From Mrakia gelida (Eukaryota > Basidiomycota > Tremellomycetes > Cystofilobasidiales > Mrakiaceae), in NCBI GenBank assembly GCA_024345305.1, contig BRON01000011.1:930001-994000 (forward strand): a DNA stretch of 64,000 nt, in the 5' to 3' direction. The translations under genes were made by a program, and so were the position numbers. This document shows positions 34,101-46,308 of this stretch, piece by piece. Numbering within the stretch: the first letter of the stretch is position 1; each line of letters starts with the position of its first letter. The notes beneath the pieces are model-generated. The model had not been told where the DNA came from. It ran no database searches and saw only the letters and a program-made list of their open reading frames with translations.

Positions 34101-35661
34101 CGTTGTATCGAGCTCGTAGGGGTTCGAGAGCCTCCATCGAGTCGGTCCCTGTCGGACGAGAAGGGAGCAGAGGTTCGTTCGTGAGCTCTCGCCTTCCTTC
34201 AACTCCTTCTTCTTCGCTCGAGGGAAAGAAAGGTGCGCCGACTCACTTCGGTGCATAGCCCTCAGCATACTAGTGATGAACCTGTAGATTCCGTAACTCT
34301 CCTTGACGAGGGGGACGAGGGACGAGATTCGACATTCGTTGTTGGCGGATCCTCGGAAGTGAGCGAAGGTGAGCTTCTGGAACGAGTCGATCTGATCTTG
34401 AAGGGTCATGAGGTCGGTGATAGTCTCGTATCTGTAACAGAGTAAAGAAGTCTCGTCAGCATCGGCTTCATCTTCAGAGCTTGGCTGGCTCTGAGAAAGG
34501 CAGACCAAGAGAAGACGAGCTCACCCTTCGTTGGGATCGTCGATTCCTCGCAGAGTGACATACTCCTCGTACTCGAAGAGACCGTTGAAGTCTGGGTGAT
34601 GACGATGGAATCGAAGCTTGGAGAGAAGGAACTGGACGTAGGCTCGAATGAGAGTTCCGTAGCCTTGGAAAAGGAAGAGAAGGGTGACGAGCGACGTCAG
34701 CTTGGGGGAGGATGGAGGAGGAGCGAGTTGCTGGGCTCGCGGAAGGAAGATTGAAGACTCACCCTTGGTGCCATCGGAAGCAACAGTTCGTCCACAGGTC
34801 TCGAGCCATCCAGTCTGGTTGTGAGCGTCTTTGATGGTCTGGGTGGGAGGTGAAGAGGAAAAGGGACGGAAGGGAAGGGAGATCGCAGCGGCGAGCAGTG
34901 CAAGACGACGAAGGATCAGCTCTCGTCTCAAACTGCGACTTCGAAGCATGGCGAGGAAAACGAGGATGCGAGTACTCACTATAGGATGACCCTCCTGGAT
35001 GAGCTTGTGGCAGAGGATCAAGGACTTGAAGGTCATGACCTCGTCGGACAGCACCGGCTGGACTCGAATCCCGTTCCAAACAGGAACCGACGTCTGGTAG
35101 TCCCAAGTGTAGACGATACATTCTATAGAAGACGAAGAGGAGGTTTGTCAGCTCGTGGGTCCTATACTTTGAGCTTGGAAAGCAGAAGAAGCGAGCTCGT
35201 CTTCCACGAGTCGAGTCGGACCTCCTTCCTTCGAGCCGCGGTATCTCCTCCCTCTCCCTTCCCTCCTTCCCTTCTCCAGCAACGATGTCTACCAAGACAA
35301 GGGTTTCAAGATGTACTCACTCCTAACGTGCTTCTGCTTGGGGGCTGTCTCCTCCGCGCTTGTAGCCTTCTTGATGTGAAGGGCGAGCTCTCCTTCCGCC
35401 TTATCCTTGTCGACAGGTCGAGTGGGTTGATGCTGAGCTCCTCGAACTCGTCGCTCCTCCTCGTAGTCGTCCTCGTATCTGCAAGGAGAGACATATATGC
35501 GATCTCGTCAGTATCCTCGTGACGAGAGGGAGCACCTCATGGAGGATGGATGGCAGCGTCGAGGGAGAGGGAAGGAGATGACGGCGAGCTGCTGAGAGAT
35601 GGGAAAGAAGGACGACTTACCCGTGAACCTTGGTTTGGGGTGTTCTGCTCCCGTATGACAT
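31131..35661 (-). CDS. SLA2: Endocytic adaptor Sla2/End4 (HIP1R family)
   Basis: Links clathrin-coated pits to actin at the plasma membrane. Seen in order: ANTH domain ('HIKKATSAEETAPKQKHVR', 'CIVYTWDYQTSVPVWNGI', 'DEVMTFKSLILCHKLIQEGH', 'NQTGWLETCGRTVASDG', 'LLSKLRFHRHHPDFNG'); a Pro-rich stretch; a Gln-rich coiled coil (about 33790-33480, 'REAAQARQHQEAERLEREHA'); the central coiled coil ('KDELILQLQRQIEEWKTKYQ'); and a C-terminal I/LWEQ (THATCH) actin-binding domain ('LELAAKAVTEACKALVRQVK', 'DYKSMAAHEFKVREMEQQVE', 'ILKLEKDLGGARRRLGEMR'), ending 'AGYHEEED' at TAG 31131. ATG 35661 opens a 14-codon exon 'MSYGSRTPQTKVHG'. About 11 introns, all in phase. No lesion seen. Confidence 0.93.
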
Positions 35662-36156
35662 CCTGAAGGGAGTCGAAGAAGTTACGCTCTCCTGGAGAGA
35701 GAGAGGGGAGGGAAGAGGGAGGGTGGGAGAGAACTGGGATGGAAGTTGAGGGAGCAAGGGAGCGGAGGGAAACGAAGCAAGATCGAGAAGCCACGAGGAG
35801 GGGACTCAAATTCAGAGAGTCCTCACCTTTTCTTCACTCGTTTTGATCTTAGCGGCAGGAAGAGAAGAAAGTTTATCTAACATCGTGTAAATTTCCGAAA
35901 AACGAGCGCAAAAAGGTCGGACCATCGTGCTTTGAGGCGGACTCAAACCGAGGGCGGCCAAAATCGAAGTCGAGCTCACCTCGTTTCTCCTTCGTTCCTC
36001 TCGCGACAATCAGCCGGTTCCTCGACCCCTCCTCGACTCTTCTCTACAGCCCTCTCGTAATCAGGGTCTATCTGTCTCATCATCCTCAGCAGCATCTTCG
36101 TTTCCAAACAGCAATCACAGCTCAACGACTCTGCCCCTCCCCTCTCCCCTTCTCCC
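35662..36156. promoter_or_regulatory. Divergent promoter of SLA2 and the MYND gene
   Basis: 495 nt between divergent start codons. The SLA2 coding strand ends in 'CCCTTCAGG' immediately before the ATG, so a short 5'UTR intron is possible. No other gene seen. Confidence 0.4.
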
Positions 36157-37540
36157 ATGGCTCCCTCCATCACCCACGAGGAGTTCGCCCTCGCCTTCGG
36201 TTTCGACTCCACCGCAACATGGAAGGACCTCTCCATAGGAATCTTCACCTCCTCACAGAAGCACAAACTCGACGTCCTCGTCAGTCCCTCTCCTTTCTTC
36301 CGTCTCAAACAGAGAGAGGGCTGAACGAAATCGTCGAGCTCACCCTTTCTTCCCTCCCTCTCCCCCTCTCTCCTCAGCTCCACCGTCGAACCTCCATGCC
36401 CCGAATCGGAATGATGGCTCTCTCATGGAAGATGGCCGCTCGTTTCATGCCTGATCTCGTCCGAGGTACATCTTCACTAACCTCCGAGCCGAGAAGAGGC
36501 GAGGTTTCGTTCGTCGACTCCGAGCTCAACTGATCAAGCCTTCCCCTTGTGTTTGTTGTCTCAGCCTACATGAAGGAGCTCAACGCGTTCTCGAACAACC
36601 CCAACTACCAGCAGCCTACTACTATCGAAGGCCCACCGTTCGGGAGTTTGTTCAACCAGCTTTACTGCAGCTCATACTACCATCTTTGGGCGAGGGAGGG
36701 AGGACCGTTGGTCGATGAGTTTGTAAGGTGTTGTTTTGCGTACGTGCTGAAGATGAGGGTGTCCGATTTCGTGAGTTCCAAGTCTACCTTGGTGTCCTCG
36801 TCCGCTGTGTTACAGTCTCGTGGGAAGGAAGCTGGAAAAGCTCGTCAACGCGAGCGAGACGAACGCTCGCTGACCCCCTCGTCGCGTTCCCCTCTCCTCC
36901 CTTCCCAGAACGACTGGCGCCTCACAAATCGCGACAACATCCTCTTCGAGATCTTTTCCTACCTCATCGTCAACGTCCCTCACAACCGGATCCTCTCCCT
37001 CAACCTCTTCCCCTCCTCCAACGAGCCCGCCGTCCGCCAAACCATCTCGTTCCTCACCTCCACCATCGCTTTCGCCCAGAAGAATCAACACGACATGAAC
37101 GCACAGTTCTCGATACCGTCGATGCAAGCTGTGGAGGATTTCATTCAGTCCAGAGGGAGAGTGAAGATGCATCCTCAATTCCAAGGGGAGTCCTGGGGGA
37201 TGTGTGCGGGAGGAAGTTTGAACGCGTGTGAGGAGGAGAGGGAGGAGAAGTTGGGTGCTTGTGCGAGGGTGAGTTGTTCTCGTTTTCGGCTCTGGTGCTC
37301 TTAGAACGATCACTGACGTGATCGCCCTTCCTTCAGTGTCGCTCGGTCATGTACTGTGGACAAGGTCCGCTTTCTTTTCGCTCGTTTCGTTCTCGTTCTC
37401 GTTCGTCGAACGACGCGCTGACTTTCTCCTCTCCCTCCCCGATCTTCTCTCCAGCCCATCAAAAGGATCACTGGAAGGGAAGAGGAACGATCCCCATGAC
37501 TTGGACTCATAAGGAGCTTTGCTTCGAGCCAGGGTTCTAG
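36157..37540 (+). CDS. MYND zinc-finger protein (copy A, intact)
   Basis: Begins 'MAPSITHEEFALAFGFDSTA'. The helical body contains 'MPRIGMMALSWKMAARFMPD', 'FGSLFNQLYCSSYYHLWARE' and 'NRDNILFEIFSYLIVNVPHN'. The C-terminal MYND finger is spread over three exons: 'SWGMCAGGSLNACEEE', 'LGACARCRSVMYCGQAHQKD' and 'HWKGRGTIPMTWTHKELC'; the spaced Cys and final H-x-x-x-C fit zinc binding. Six exons join in phase; ATG 36157, stop TAG 37540. MYND domains usually bind proline-rich partner peptides; the partner here is unknown. A second, damaged paralog lies at 55861-57289. Confidence 0.8.
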
Positions 37541-38057
37541 ATCACTCGCTCCTTTCTTCTCAACACTCCTCCTTCGGTTCGAAAAAGGATCCGACGCGTT
37601 TCCCTCACTCGTTCGCTCGTTCAAACCTTTACTATCCGGTTCTCCGTGAGCTCGGCTCCTATCTATATCGCCACAGTTGATGGTGAGTCTCTGCTTCTTC
37701 TTGCACTGTTCGCAACAATCGATTCGACGTGTCCTGACTCATCTTCTCTTTTTATTCTCGTTCGTTCTGTTTTTCAGTCCTCTCTACACCACCTCGCTCG
37801 GCCTGTCCTATCTATCTATCTGTGTCTACTTTTAGAACTAGTCGGTCATGTTGTTTTATCGCTCGCACCTTCGAGGGCGACACGAATGGAAGTATCAGCT
37901 CGCGTCGACGACCAACAAACGAAAGGAACGCTCCTCGCTCCTCCTTCTTCACAGAACGAGCGAGTCAACCCCCAAGAGAAAACAAAGAGAATCATAATGT
38001 AGAGTTGTTCGTTAAAATCGTAAAGAAAAGGGACGGAAACTACAGAGCAAAGCCTAT
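37541..38057. other. Convergent intergenic stretch
   Basis: About 515 nt between the 3' ends of the MYND gene and the next F-box-like gene. The centre is AT-richer than average. No gene supported. Confidence 0.4.
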
Positions 38058-40192
38058 CTAATCGACCTTCATCGCGTCGTCGACGTCGACCCCATCGACC
38101 TCCTTCTCCTCCACGACCTCGACGAGCTCCCCCATCTTCCACCAAAGAGCTCCCCATCGATCTACCAGCTCGATCCCCAGCAGCCTCAGCGCTCGAACGT
38201 TCTCCTCTAGTCCCACCAGCTCCCTGTGCTTCTCGAACTCCCAGTCTGCTAACGTCAACCGCACCCTCTTCAAAAGCGGCCACCTCTCCCTCGAGAAATG
38301 ATCGATGATCTCCCAAACGACGTCTCCCTCTGGCGGCTCCATGTCCTCGTCGAAGTACGAAGGGGCGAAGACCTCCCCGCCTTACGTGAAGTCGCCGGGT
38401 TTGGGAGGAGGGTGAAGTTTAAGAGGGCCGACGTCGAGCTGTTCGATGGATCTTTGCGGTTCGGCGAGGATGTCTTGGACTTTGAGGTTGAAGGTGTGGA
38501 GGGAGTGGAGGAAGGTGCAAAGGCTGATGGCTTGAACGGGGAAGGAGGCGGAGGAGGAGGGAGGATCTTCTGAGAGAGTCGTTGGGGAAAGGCCGAGTTG
38601 GAGGAGGTTGGGACCGAGGTGAGCGAGGAGAAGTTGGAGGTTTTGGAGGACGGGAGGGAAGGAGAGGGGAGAGTATAGTCCGGCTCCATCGTCGGCGAAG
38701 GGGAAGTCGATCTTCAGACGACGAAGGTTCGGGAGAGATCTGGCAGAGGAGAGTGGGGTGAAGGAATCAGAAGGGAGAGAACGACGCGTCGAGGTTGGTG
38801 GCAGCACTCACCGTTTCACCCTCGTTCCATCCAATGCAGTCTCCCCAGTCTCGAGCAAAATTCTCAGACAATCCCGCCCATCTGCCTCTATCTCTACATC
38901 GTCTATAACCATATCCAGTTCCTCCAGAGACGTCGGAAGGCTGAACGCGTCGCCAAAGTGTGGGTGGTAGTCGAGGTCAGAGCATGGCCACTGGAGCTCG
39001 AGGGTTCGAAGATTCGGCGCCACGAGATCCAAACGAGGGACTTGATCGCTCCGGCCGAGGTCGACGGTGAGTCCGTAGATGGCTTTGAGGGACGGAAAGG
39101 TTCGATCTTGTAACAGTCGATTGTCGAAAAGGCGAGGCGTGGGGTTCCGTCTGAAGTCCATCGTTCGGACGAGGTGGGAATGAGCGAAGAGACGTGGCGA
39201 GACGCGGGGGTGGGAAGGCGTGGTGATATGAAGGTGGCGATAGAGATGGGGAAGAGATAACACTGCAAGAACGGCGATGCAAGACGAAGTCAGACGTTTG
39301 CGAGGCTGGCGAAGGAAAAGGAAAGAGCGAGAGTGGGAAGAACGGACTCACTCCTCCACTCCCTGCAGACCAAGGAGCATCTGAACAACAAATCCACCCA
39401 GCCGAGAATCTCCTCGGAAGGTCCGTTCGAGGGATTGCAGGCGTCGGAGATGAGGGTGAAGAGGACACCGAGGAGATCTGGAATGAGGACGACCTTCGTC
39501 GGACGTGTCGGTAGGAGGGCGAGGTCGAGCTTCCTCACGTCGACGGGATCTCCTACTCGATTGAGCTTCCCAAGGCGAGACATCGAGTCTACGTAGAGAA
39601 GTCTGAAGCGTCCAAGCCACGTCAGATTGATGTTCGTTGGAAGATCTCGACTGGAAAGGAAGGTCCCTCACCTCTCTGCTCCGCTGTAGAAGTGATACTC
39701 TTCCAGGCGAACAATGGCTCCTTCGCAGAGTTGCTTCAAGCGGAACGATTCGTGTTGAGAGGTGTGCACGAGGGCTCGGACGTGGTGGATTCCGTCGGAC
39801 AGCGAGCATCTGAAACAGCGCAAACGAGGTCAGCCTCCAGTACGAGTACGAGTTCTCGACTTCTGGGCAGCAGCTCGAGCTCACCGTATCCTCTTCACAG
39901 AAAGGGTCGAAGCCCCGTTCTCTAGAGAGTCAAACCACTCTATGTCCAGGATCTGAAGCGTCGGCTGTAGATCCAGGCTCGAGGATATCGGCGGCGAGGC
40001 TCGGAGACGAAGAGTCGCGACGGAGTCGAGGTGGAGTCGAGGGTCGAATGGATTCCACGACGATAGGATGATGAGATCTTGCCTCTTCCTGGTGATGTAC
40101 GAAGGCTGAAGAAGCAGTACCGTCAGAGCAGCAACGCGACTCGAGTCGAGATGGAAGGGACGTCTCACTTCCTTCCCCTCGAGCTCGACGAC
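38058..40192 (-). CDS. F-box/LRR-like protein, 5' start unresolved, internal TAA
   Basis: A different F-box-like gene from the six-copy family. Exons read, in order: 'RRPFHLDSSRVAALTVLLLQ' and 'LQPTLQILDIEWFDSLENG'; 'LVHTSQHESFRLKQLCEGAI'; 'LLYVDSMSRLGKLNRVGDPV'; 'LLFRCSLVCREWRMLSLPHL' and 'YRHLHITTPSHPRVS' (the F-box-like core); 'LDLVAPNLRTLELQWPCSDL'; and 'SLPNLRRLKIDFPF'. Introns join in phase back to an acceptor at 40192, but no ATG follows it, so the true start is further upstream or at ATG 39583. The frame meets TAA at 38382-38384 yet continues open and protein-like ('FSRERWPLLKRVRLTLADWE') to TAG 38058. Either the product is shorter or the TAA is a nonsense change. Function beyond a possible SCF adaptor is not known. 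Confidence 0.55.
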
Positions 40193-40744
40193 CTGCAAAA
40201 CACCATGCAAGAGAAAGACACTGAACCAGCAAAAGTGGAAAAGGAGAGAGCGAAAGCAGCAAAACCAACCAACCAACCGACTCGTACACGGGCTGATCCA
40301 AAGAGAGAAAAACGAAGCGCGAGAAAGACTGAGCCCCAAAAAACGAAGCGAAACGGACCGAGTGAGAAGATAAAGAAGGCTGGGATGAGACCTGGCTATT
40401 TTGAGAGGAGGGAGAACGTGTAGATGCAGGAGAGATGAGTAGTGTGTGTGTGAGAGTGAGGGGTGCGTTACGAGTGTGAGAGAGAGAGGAAGAGAAACGA
40501 AACGACGGGTCGGGGGCGTAAAGAGAGAGAGAGCTGACGACGAGAGAAGAAAGGAGAAGAGTGAAAGAGAGAGAGAGAAAGAGAATGAGGAAGAGAAAAA
40601 AGCAAACATGCGAGGGGAGGGAGACAACACGGCAAGGGAAAAGGGAGAGAGGCGAGATATAAAGATTAAGGCGAGACCAGGGAGAGGGAGAACGTATCTA
40701 CAGGCGACCAAGAGTATCCGAGTGGGGTATGCGAGGATCGAGGT
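40193..40744. promoter_or_regulatory. CT-rich leader and promoter upstream of the F-box/LRR gene
   Basis: On the minus strand this is strongly pyrimidine-rich (CT runs near 40560-40600), which creates a long frame full of Phe, Ser and Leu. I read this as promoter and 5'UTR with at least one intron ending at 40193 ('GTTTTGCAG'). The right edge is the stop of the CCCH gene. Confidence 0.4.
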
Positions 40745-43700
40745 TTAGGCCTTGGCTCCGACGAGGGCTCCAGCAGCGTTGGCGAACGAGAGGGGCTTCT
40801 TGACGAGCGAGGGGGAGGGAGCACCGTTGGGAGCTGAAGGAGCAGATTTGGCAGCGGCGACGAGGACGGTGTCGTCCTCGGAGGAGAGGTCGGAGTGGTG
40901 AGGAGCCTACGAAATCGAAAAGAAGAACGAAGAAAGGAGGTCAGTTCGGCTTGGAGAGCAAGAAAGGACGAGACGAGACGCGACTCACCTCGGCTGAAGA
41001 GCTCGAAGACTCCGTCGACCTAGCATCCTCCTCGACCTTCTTCTTCTGCTGAGCAGCCATCTTCTTGCCTCCAAGCGCGACCTTAGCCTTCTCAGGCGCG
41101 GGTCCACTCAGAACCTGAGCAGCAGTCTTCCCGACAACAACGACCGAAGCACCCAAGCTTCCAACCGACTCCCTCAAGCTCCCAACGGAACCTCCTCCAA
41201 GGGCAGGGAAGTCCTCCGAGCTAGGAACCCGCTGCTTGACGACGTGCGAGGACTGGGACATCTGCGGCTGTTGCTGAGGAGCTCCGAGGAGAGCACCGTC
41301 CTCCTTCCTTCGAAGAGGAGCCGCCGACGAGGATCGTTGGTTGGCCGACGCGACTTGCGAGAAGTGCTGCGAAGCGGAGATGGCGTTGGGGGAGACGGGT
41401 CGGGTAGGAGGAGCCGAACGAGGTTGCTGGTGAGGGAACATGGGTCGGTTGACATTGTTGTTGTGGAAGGGAGGTTGGTGGGAGGGAGGACCGGCCGATC
41501 GAGGAGCAGGGACGAAAGCTGGTGTCGCGGCGGAGGGGATGTGGGAGGAGAAGGATCGAGGTCCAGTGGGAGTTGTGGACGACGAAGAGGAGGCGGAAGC
41601 ATCGAGGGAGGCGACGGAGAGGTTGGCAAGCTTGTCCTCGACTGGCGAATCCTGGGGAGCGGCGTCCGACGCGGGGAGGGACTCGACGGAGGAGTCGAGA
41701 GTCTGCTGGGTGGAGGGAACAGCGTCGGCGTTGTTAGGGAAGTTTCGGTTGGCGATGGGCTTGTTCATGTTGGAGACGGGAGCCGCAGGAACGGATCCAT
41801 CGATTACGCCAGGAAGACGACCTAAAGACGAGCGAGAGGAATCGACGCGAGTCAGTTTCGACTGGTTGTCTTCTTCCTTCTCGTTCGATCTCTCGAAGAA
41901 GAGTGACTCACAGTCGGTACCATCGGCTCGGATGTGAGGGAATCGACAGAGATCACTGGATAAACGAAGGTGGAAGAAGTCAGCTCGAAGTCAAGAGACG
42001 CGTCTCGAATCGAGCGAAAGGACTCACCCGTTCCTGCACAACGCCCTCTGGAAGTAGATGCAAGGAGGAACAGCTCCACCCAACCACTTCTTCGCACCTC
42101 CAGCCAACCAGTTCTTCTTCGCGAATCCTCCAGCTCCAGGTCCGAAAGGTCCAGTTCGTCGAATGAATCCGTTGTTGGGATGTTGCTGCTGCTGCTGAGG
42201 AGTGAACTGCCTCTCCTGCTGCTGAACGACGGGCTCGACGACGGCGGGAGTAGGAGCAGCGGCCTCGGTTGCTGAGGGAGCTACGGCGACGATGGCGGGG
42301 TCCGAGGGAGGGGAGACCTCCTGGACGGGAGCCGAGGCAGGAGGAGGGGGAGGGGACGAGGAGGATTGTTGCTGGGGTGTTGGGATTCCCACGGATGGCG
42401 AGGGAGCGAAGGGAGTAGCGAGGGCCGAAGGGGAGAAGTTGGGAGGAGGTTGGAAGGGAGGAGGGACGACAATGAAGGCGTTCTCGTTGTTGTAGTCGGG
42501 CATGGAAAGGTGGTGAGGAGGTTGGTGTTGGCTGGAAACGAAAACGAAAACGACGCGTCGAAGTCAGCTTTCGTTCGTTCGTTCGAACACGCGACGCTCG
42601 AAGGTCCTGAAGACGCGGAGCGAGGAAGAGAAGACGATGAACTCACTGCCTCTGGAAAGGGTACGGAGCTTGCTGCTGCTGCTGAGGAGGAGGCGACATG
42701 ACGTGAGGAGGAGGAGGTCGCATCTGTCCGTTGTAGCCGAAGGGAGGAGGCATCTGGTAGAAGGGGTGAGGGAAGTGCTCGGGTCCATGCTGGTAGTGCT
42801 GAGGGTACATGGCCGAAGGAGGGGGAGCGGGAGGAGGGGTGAAGGCGGGCTGAGGAGGGTGGAGGAACGCGCACTGAGCTCCGTATCGACAGTCGGGGAA
42901 GAACCTGAGTTGCGACGCGACGAGAAGGCGAGCTTTCGAGTCAGAACCGGACTGATAACGACGTGGGACGACGAGGCGATAGAGATGGTGTACTCACTTG
43001 CAAGGAATCATCTTCGAGACATCAGGAGGAGGAATCGTACCAGCTCCGTTCTCTCCCACAACTCCGTTCTCTCCTCCAACCTTCTCCTCTCCAGAAAGGA
43101 TCTGCTGCTGCTGAGGAGGCATCTGCTGCTGCTGCATCTCGTGTTGAGGCTGCTGCATGTGCATGTGCATCTGCTGCTGGTGGTGTTGAGGAGGAGCCAT
43201 TCCTTGAGGGAACGGTCCGTTGGGAGGCGGGTAGGGCATTCCGTACTGAGGGATGTACATTCCAGCGGGAGGGTAGAAGCCAGGGTATCCTCCTCCTTGC
43301 TGCATCTCCATGGGAGGGTAACCCATCTCTTGGAACTGAGGAGGAGGCTGGTGGTGAGGGTTGAAGGAGGGGTACTGCTGCTGCTGTTGCTGCTGGTGAA
43401 GGGGAGGAGGTCGAACGGCCATCGAGAGGAGGGAGAGGAGCTCGGGATCCGAGGTGTGGGAGGAAGGAGGACCGTGGGAGGAAGGGTTGAGAGGATCGGC
43501 TCCTGGAGGAAAGAAGGGGAAGAAGAGCGAGTGAGCGGAGCCGAGAAGCGAAAGAAAGACGGAGGCGAGGGGAGGGGAGGGACGAGACGAGGGAAGACGT
43601 GGGCCGAGATTTCGATTATGTAGGGACTTACCGGCAGCGAGAAGTTCTTTGACGACTTCGATGTGGGAGTTCTTGACGGCAGCGATCAAAGGAGTGGTTC

Positions 43701-43973
43701 CAGTGTGATCTAAACACCCAACCAAACGAGATAGAGAAGGAGACGTCGTTCGAGTCAGCTCCTCCTCGAAAAAGTCGACCTCGACTTTCCCTCTCCTTCC
43801 CTTCCCTCTCCCTCCGTTTTGCTCGCGTGCCCTTAACTCTCCGCCTACGAACGTAAGAAGGGAAGTAGGTACTCACCCTTGGTCTCGATGTCGATGCTCG
43901 AACATTCCTTCAACACTTCTCGAACCTGGTCGACATCGCCGGCCTCGCTGGATTTGAAGAGGGCGGACACCAT
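40745..43973 (-). CDS. Ankyrin plus tandem CCCH zinc-finger protein (putative RNA-binding)
   Basis: N-terminus 'MVSALFKSSEAGDVDQVREV' and 'DHTGTTPLIAAVKNSHIEVV' form an ankyrin-like start. A Gln/Pro/Met-rich segment follows (about 43480-43080). Finger 1 'CKFFPDCRYGAQCAFLH' is C-x5-C-x5-C-x3-H; finger 2 'CIYFQRALCRNGDLCRFPH' is C-x7-C-x5-C-x3-H (exon join near 41955). Long Pro/Gln/Ser-rich linkers separate them. A later motif 'KQRVPSSEDFPALGG' looks like the short EDFPALG peptide seen in RNA-regulatory proteins. It ends 'AGALVGAKA' at TAA 40745. About eight introns, all in phase. A role in mRNA binding, stability or translation in the cytoplasm is inferred from the fingers and linkers. A TATA-like 'TATAAAAAAAA' lies about 215 nt upstream on the same strand. 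Confidence 0.8.
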
Positions 43974-44764
43974 GGAGGAAAAAAGGAGCGGACGAGTCTG
44001 TTGGAGGGAAGGCATAGAGCGTGTCAGTCGCTGAAGGTTCGAGTCGATGAAAAGTAGAGGAAACAGGGGTTACTCACTCGACGGGGAACTTTGGGCCGAG
44101 GTCTCGAAGAGAGGGAGGGGAAAACTAGCGAAAGAGTTGGAGGGAAAGGAGAGCAGAGGTCAACTCCAAATCCTCCTCCTCCGCCAGTTTTTTTTATATT
44201 GCTTCCTTGGGCTCGGCGAGAGCGGAATCCTACTTCGTTTGATGGAAGGATGGCTCTCTTGGAGATGGACGAGTGAAAATCGAGGCGGGGGTGAAAAAAA
44301 TCACCCTGACGCTCGAAAGCTCGTCCAGCGAGAACGCGCGTTGTGTGTCCATCTCCTTCGACCCGAGCTGTTTCTCCTTCTTTGTGAACTCTCGACGTGC
44401 TCGTCGAGGTCACTCTCAACCGAGTTTTGCCCCCGTTTCCGCTTGAAACACGAATCAACCTGTTGGAAGCGAGATCGGTCGACGACGAACTCCTGCGCGT
44501 CTCGTTCTCCGTCTCGACTCTCTGCCTGCTTAAGCCCATCAATCAACTCGAGCTTCAGAAGCCGTTGGAAGAGGTCTGTCTTCATATCGCAACACGCAAA
44601 TCAACTCACTTCTCTCGAGCTCGAATCAAAATCAACTCAACCCCTTCCGCGTCGCGTCCGCTCTCCTCTCGCCTCGCTCTTCTCCTCCTCTCCCACGGCC
44701 TTTCTGGGTCTTTCCTCCCCTCCCAACCTTTCAGCTCAGCGCACATCATACCACCCAGCCCAAC
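43974..44764. promoter_or_regulatory. CCCH-gene promoter and AAGAB 3' region
   Basis: About 790 nt between two minus-strand genes. On the minus strand 'CAATATAAAAAAAACTGG' at about 44184-44201 is a good TATA-box candidate for the CCCH gene. The right half is open in several frames only because it is Ser/Pro/Leu-coding by composition. No gene supported. Confidence 0.45.
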
Positions 44765-46308
44765 TCAAACCCTCCCCCCCATCCCCTCACCATCCTCCTC
44801 CCCCTCCTCCCCAAGCATCCCAAACAACCCCTCCACCACCCTCCCCGCCAACTCCCTCCTCTCCTCCTCATCCTCCACCCTCCCCAACTCCTCCCTCAAT
44901 CCCCTCAAACTTAGCAACGTCGACGTCAAATCCACATCTCGGTCGTTCAACCCTCGCGCGTTCCCTTCGTCCTCGTCGTCTGAGTCGACGAGGCGCTGGA
45001 AGCCCGCGTCCAGGCCGGCGAAGGGGTCCGACGAGTTGGGGAAAGAAGGGAAATCGAAGTCGGAGGAGAGGAGTTCACCGTTCAGTGGAGGGGGGACGAA
45101 GGAGGGAGGTTGGGTTTGGGGTTGGGTTGAGGACGAGGTGGGAGGAGGGGAGAAGGAATCTGTGAAGGACCTTTCCGTGGATCTGTGTTTTTGCGTGTTG
45201 AGTTGGTTGGTAGGGGGTTGAGGCTGAGAGGAAGAGAGAGCTGCGAGGAAGTCTTGGGAGGTGAAATCGAGAGCGGAGGAGGAGGGCGCGTCCGAGGATG
45301 AGGACTGGAGGGGACCGAAGCCATCATCTTCCTGAGCGGCGGCGAGAGAGGAAGGGGTTTGAGAGGGGAGGGACTCGTCGAGGGAGGAGAAGGATTGGGG
45401 GAAAGCTACCGATGTTGTTGTTGTTGTTGGTGGTAGTGGTGCTGAGGTGGGAGCGCGTTTGGGTTGGGAGGGGTGGGAGGAGGGCTGAGCTTTTAAAACG
45501 AGGTTGGGCCAGAGGTGGGTTTGGATGGCTTGGGAGATTTGTTCGAGGGGTGGGAGGGGTGGGGAGTAGTCTGAAAAATAATCCAATCCGTGGTTGGAGT
45601 GATGAGAAGGCTGGGGAGGGCAGGGAGATGGGAGGAACGGAGAAGGGGAGCTGAGCGAGCTTGAGCTTGAGCTCACCTTCGTCTTCCTCGTCTGCTTCTT
45701 CGACCGAGACGGCTGCTTCGTCGATCAACTCCATTCCGAGATCGTCGTACGCGTCGGAGAGGTCTTCTGGGAGCTCGGAGGGAGTAGGCGAGGGTTTGGA
45801 AGAGGAGGAAGAGGTGAGGATGGCGAGAGCCACGTCTGGGAGGGAGGAGGAGGTTGAGAGGTAGGTTTTGAGAGCTGAGGGGATCGAGCGAGGCGTCTGG
45901 AGAACACGAAGAAGGTATGGTTGGAATCAGAAGCAGCTAAGGTGTCTTGTAAGATATATGTGATCGACTCACAAGCTCTTCCCCTTCTGGTAGAAGCCAG
46001 ATCAGGACGGGGAAGTCTCCTCCTTGTTCGAGAGCATCTGCTTCATCGAGTTGCTGGATAACGATGGGGACGACGGCCGAGTAGTATTTGTTGTCGATGG
46101 AGTAGTCGATGGAGTCGTTGTTCTCATTAGAAGGAGGTGCTGGGAGGTCTGAGTGAGCGAGAAGACCTGTGCAAAAGAAGGAAGGGAGCGAAAGATGGTG
46201 AGCTTCGGAACGAGGAGAACGAGGAGCGATAGAGAGCTCGTACGAACGAGTCACGAAAGCGGTTGCTTGAGGTTTGCTCGTCGTTAGGATCAAGATTGAA
46301 GAGGTCAT
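44765..46308 (-). CDS. Alpha/gamma-adaptin-binding protein (AAGAB/p34, Irc6 family)
   Basis: Helps assemble clathrin adaptor complexes AP-1 and AP-2 in the cytosol. Seen: start 'MTSSILILTTSKPQATAFVT' (a Rossmann-like GTPase-fold first strand), 'YSAVVPIVIQQLDEADALEQ' and 'GGDFPVLIWLLPEGEEL', 'TPRSIPSALKTYLSTSSSLP', an acidic Ser-rich linker with 'DDLGMELIDEAAVSVEEADE', and the conserved C-terminal helix 'LLSLRGLREELGRVEDEEER' with 'AGRVVEGLFGMLGEE'. Introns join in phase; one ends 'TTATTTTTCAG' near 45574. Start ATG 46308, stop TGA 44765-44767. The linker is longer and richer in Ser and Pro than in typical homologs, as is usual in this genome. Confidence 0.78.

Noticed and set aside
40193..40711. 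A 276-codon minus-strand frame full of Phe, Ser and Leu
   Set aside because: It is the translation of CT-rich promoter and leader sequence with an intron at its end; no protein-like pattern before 40192.
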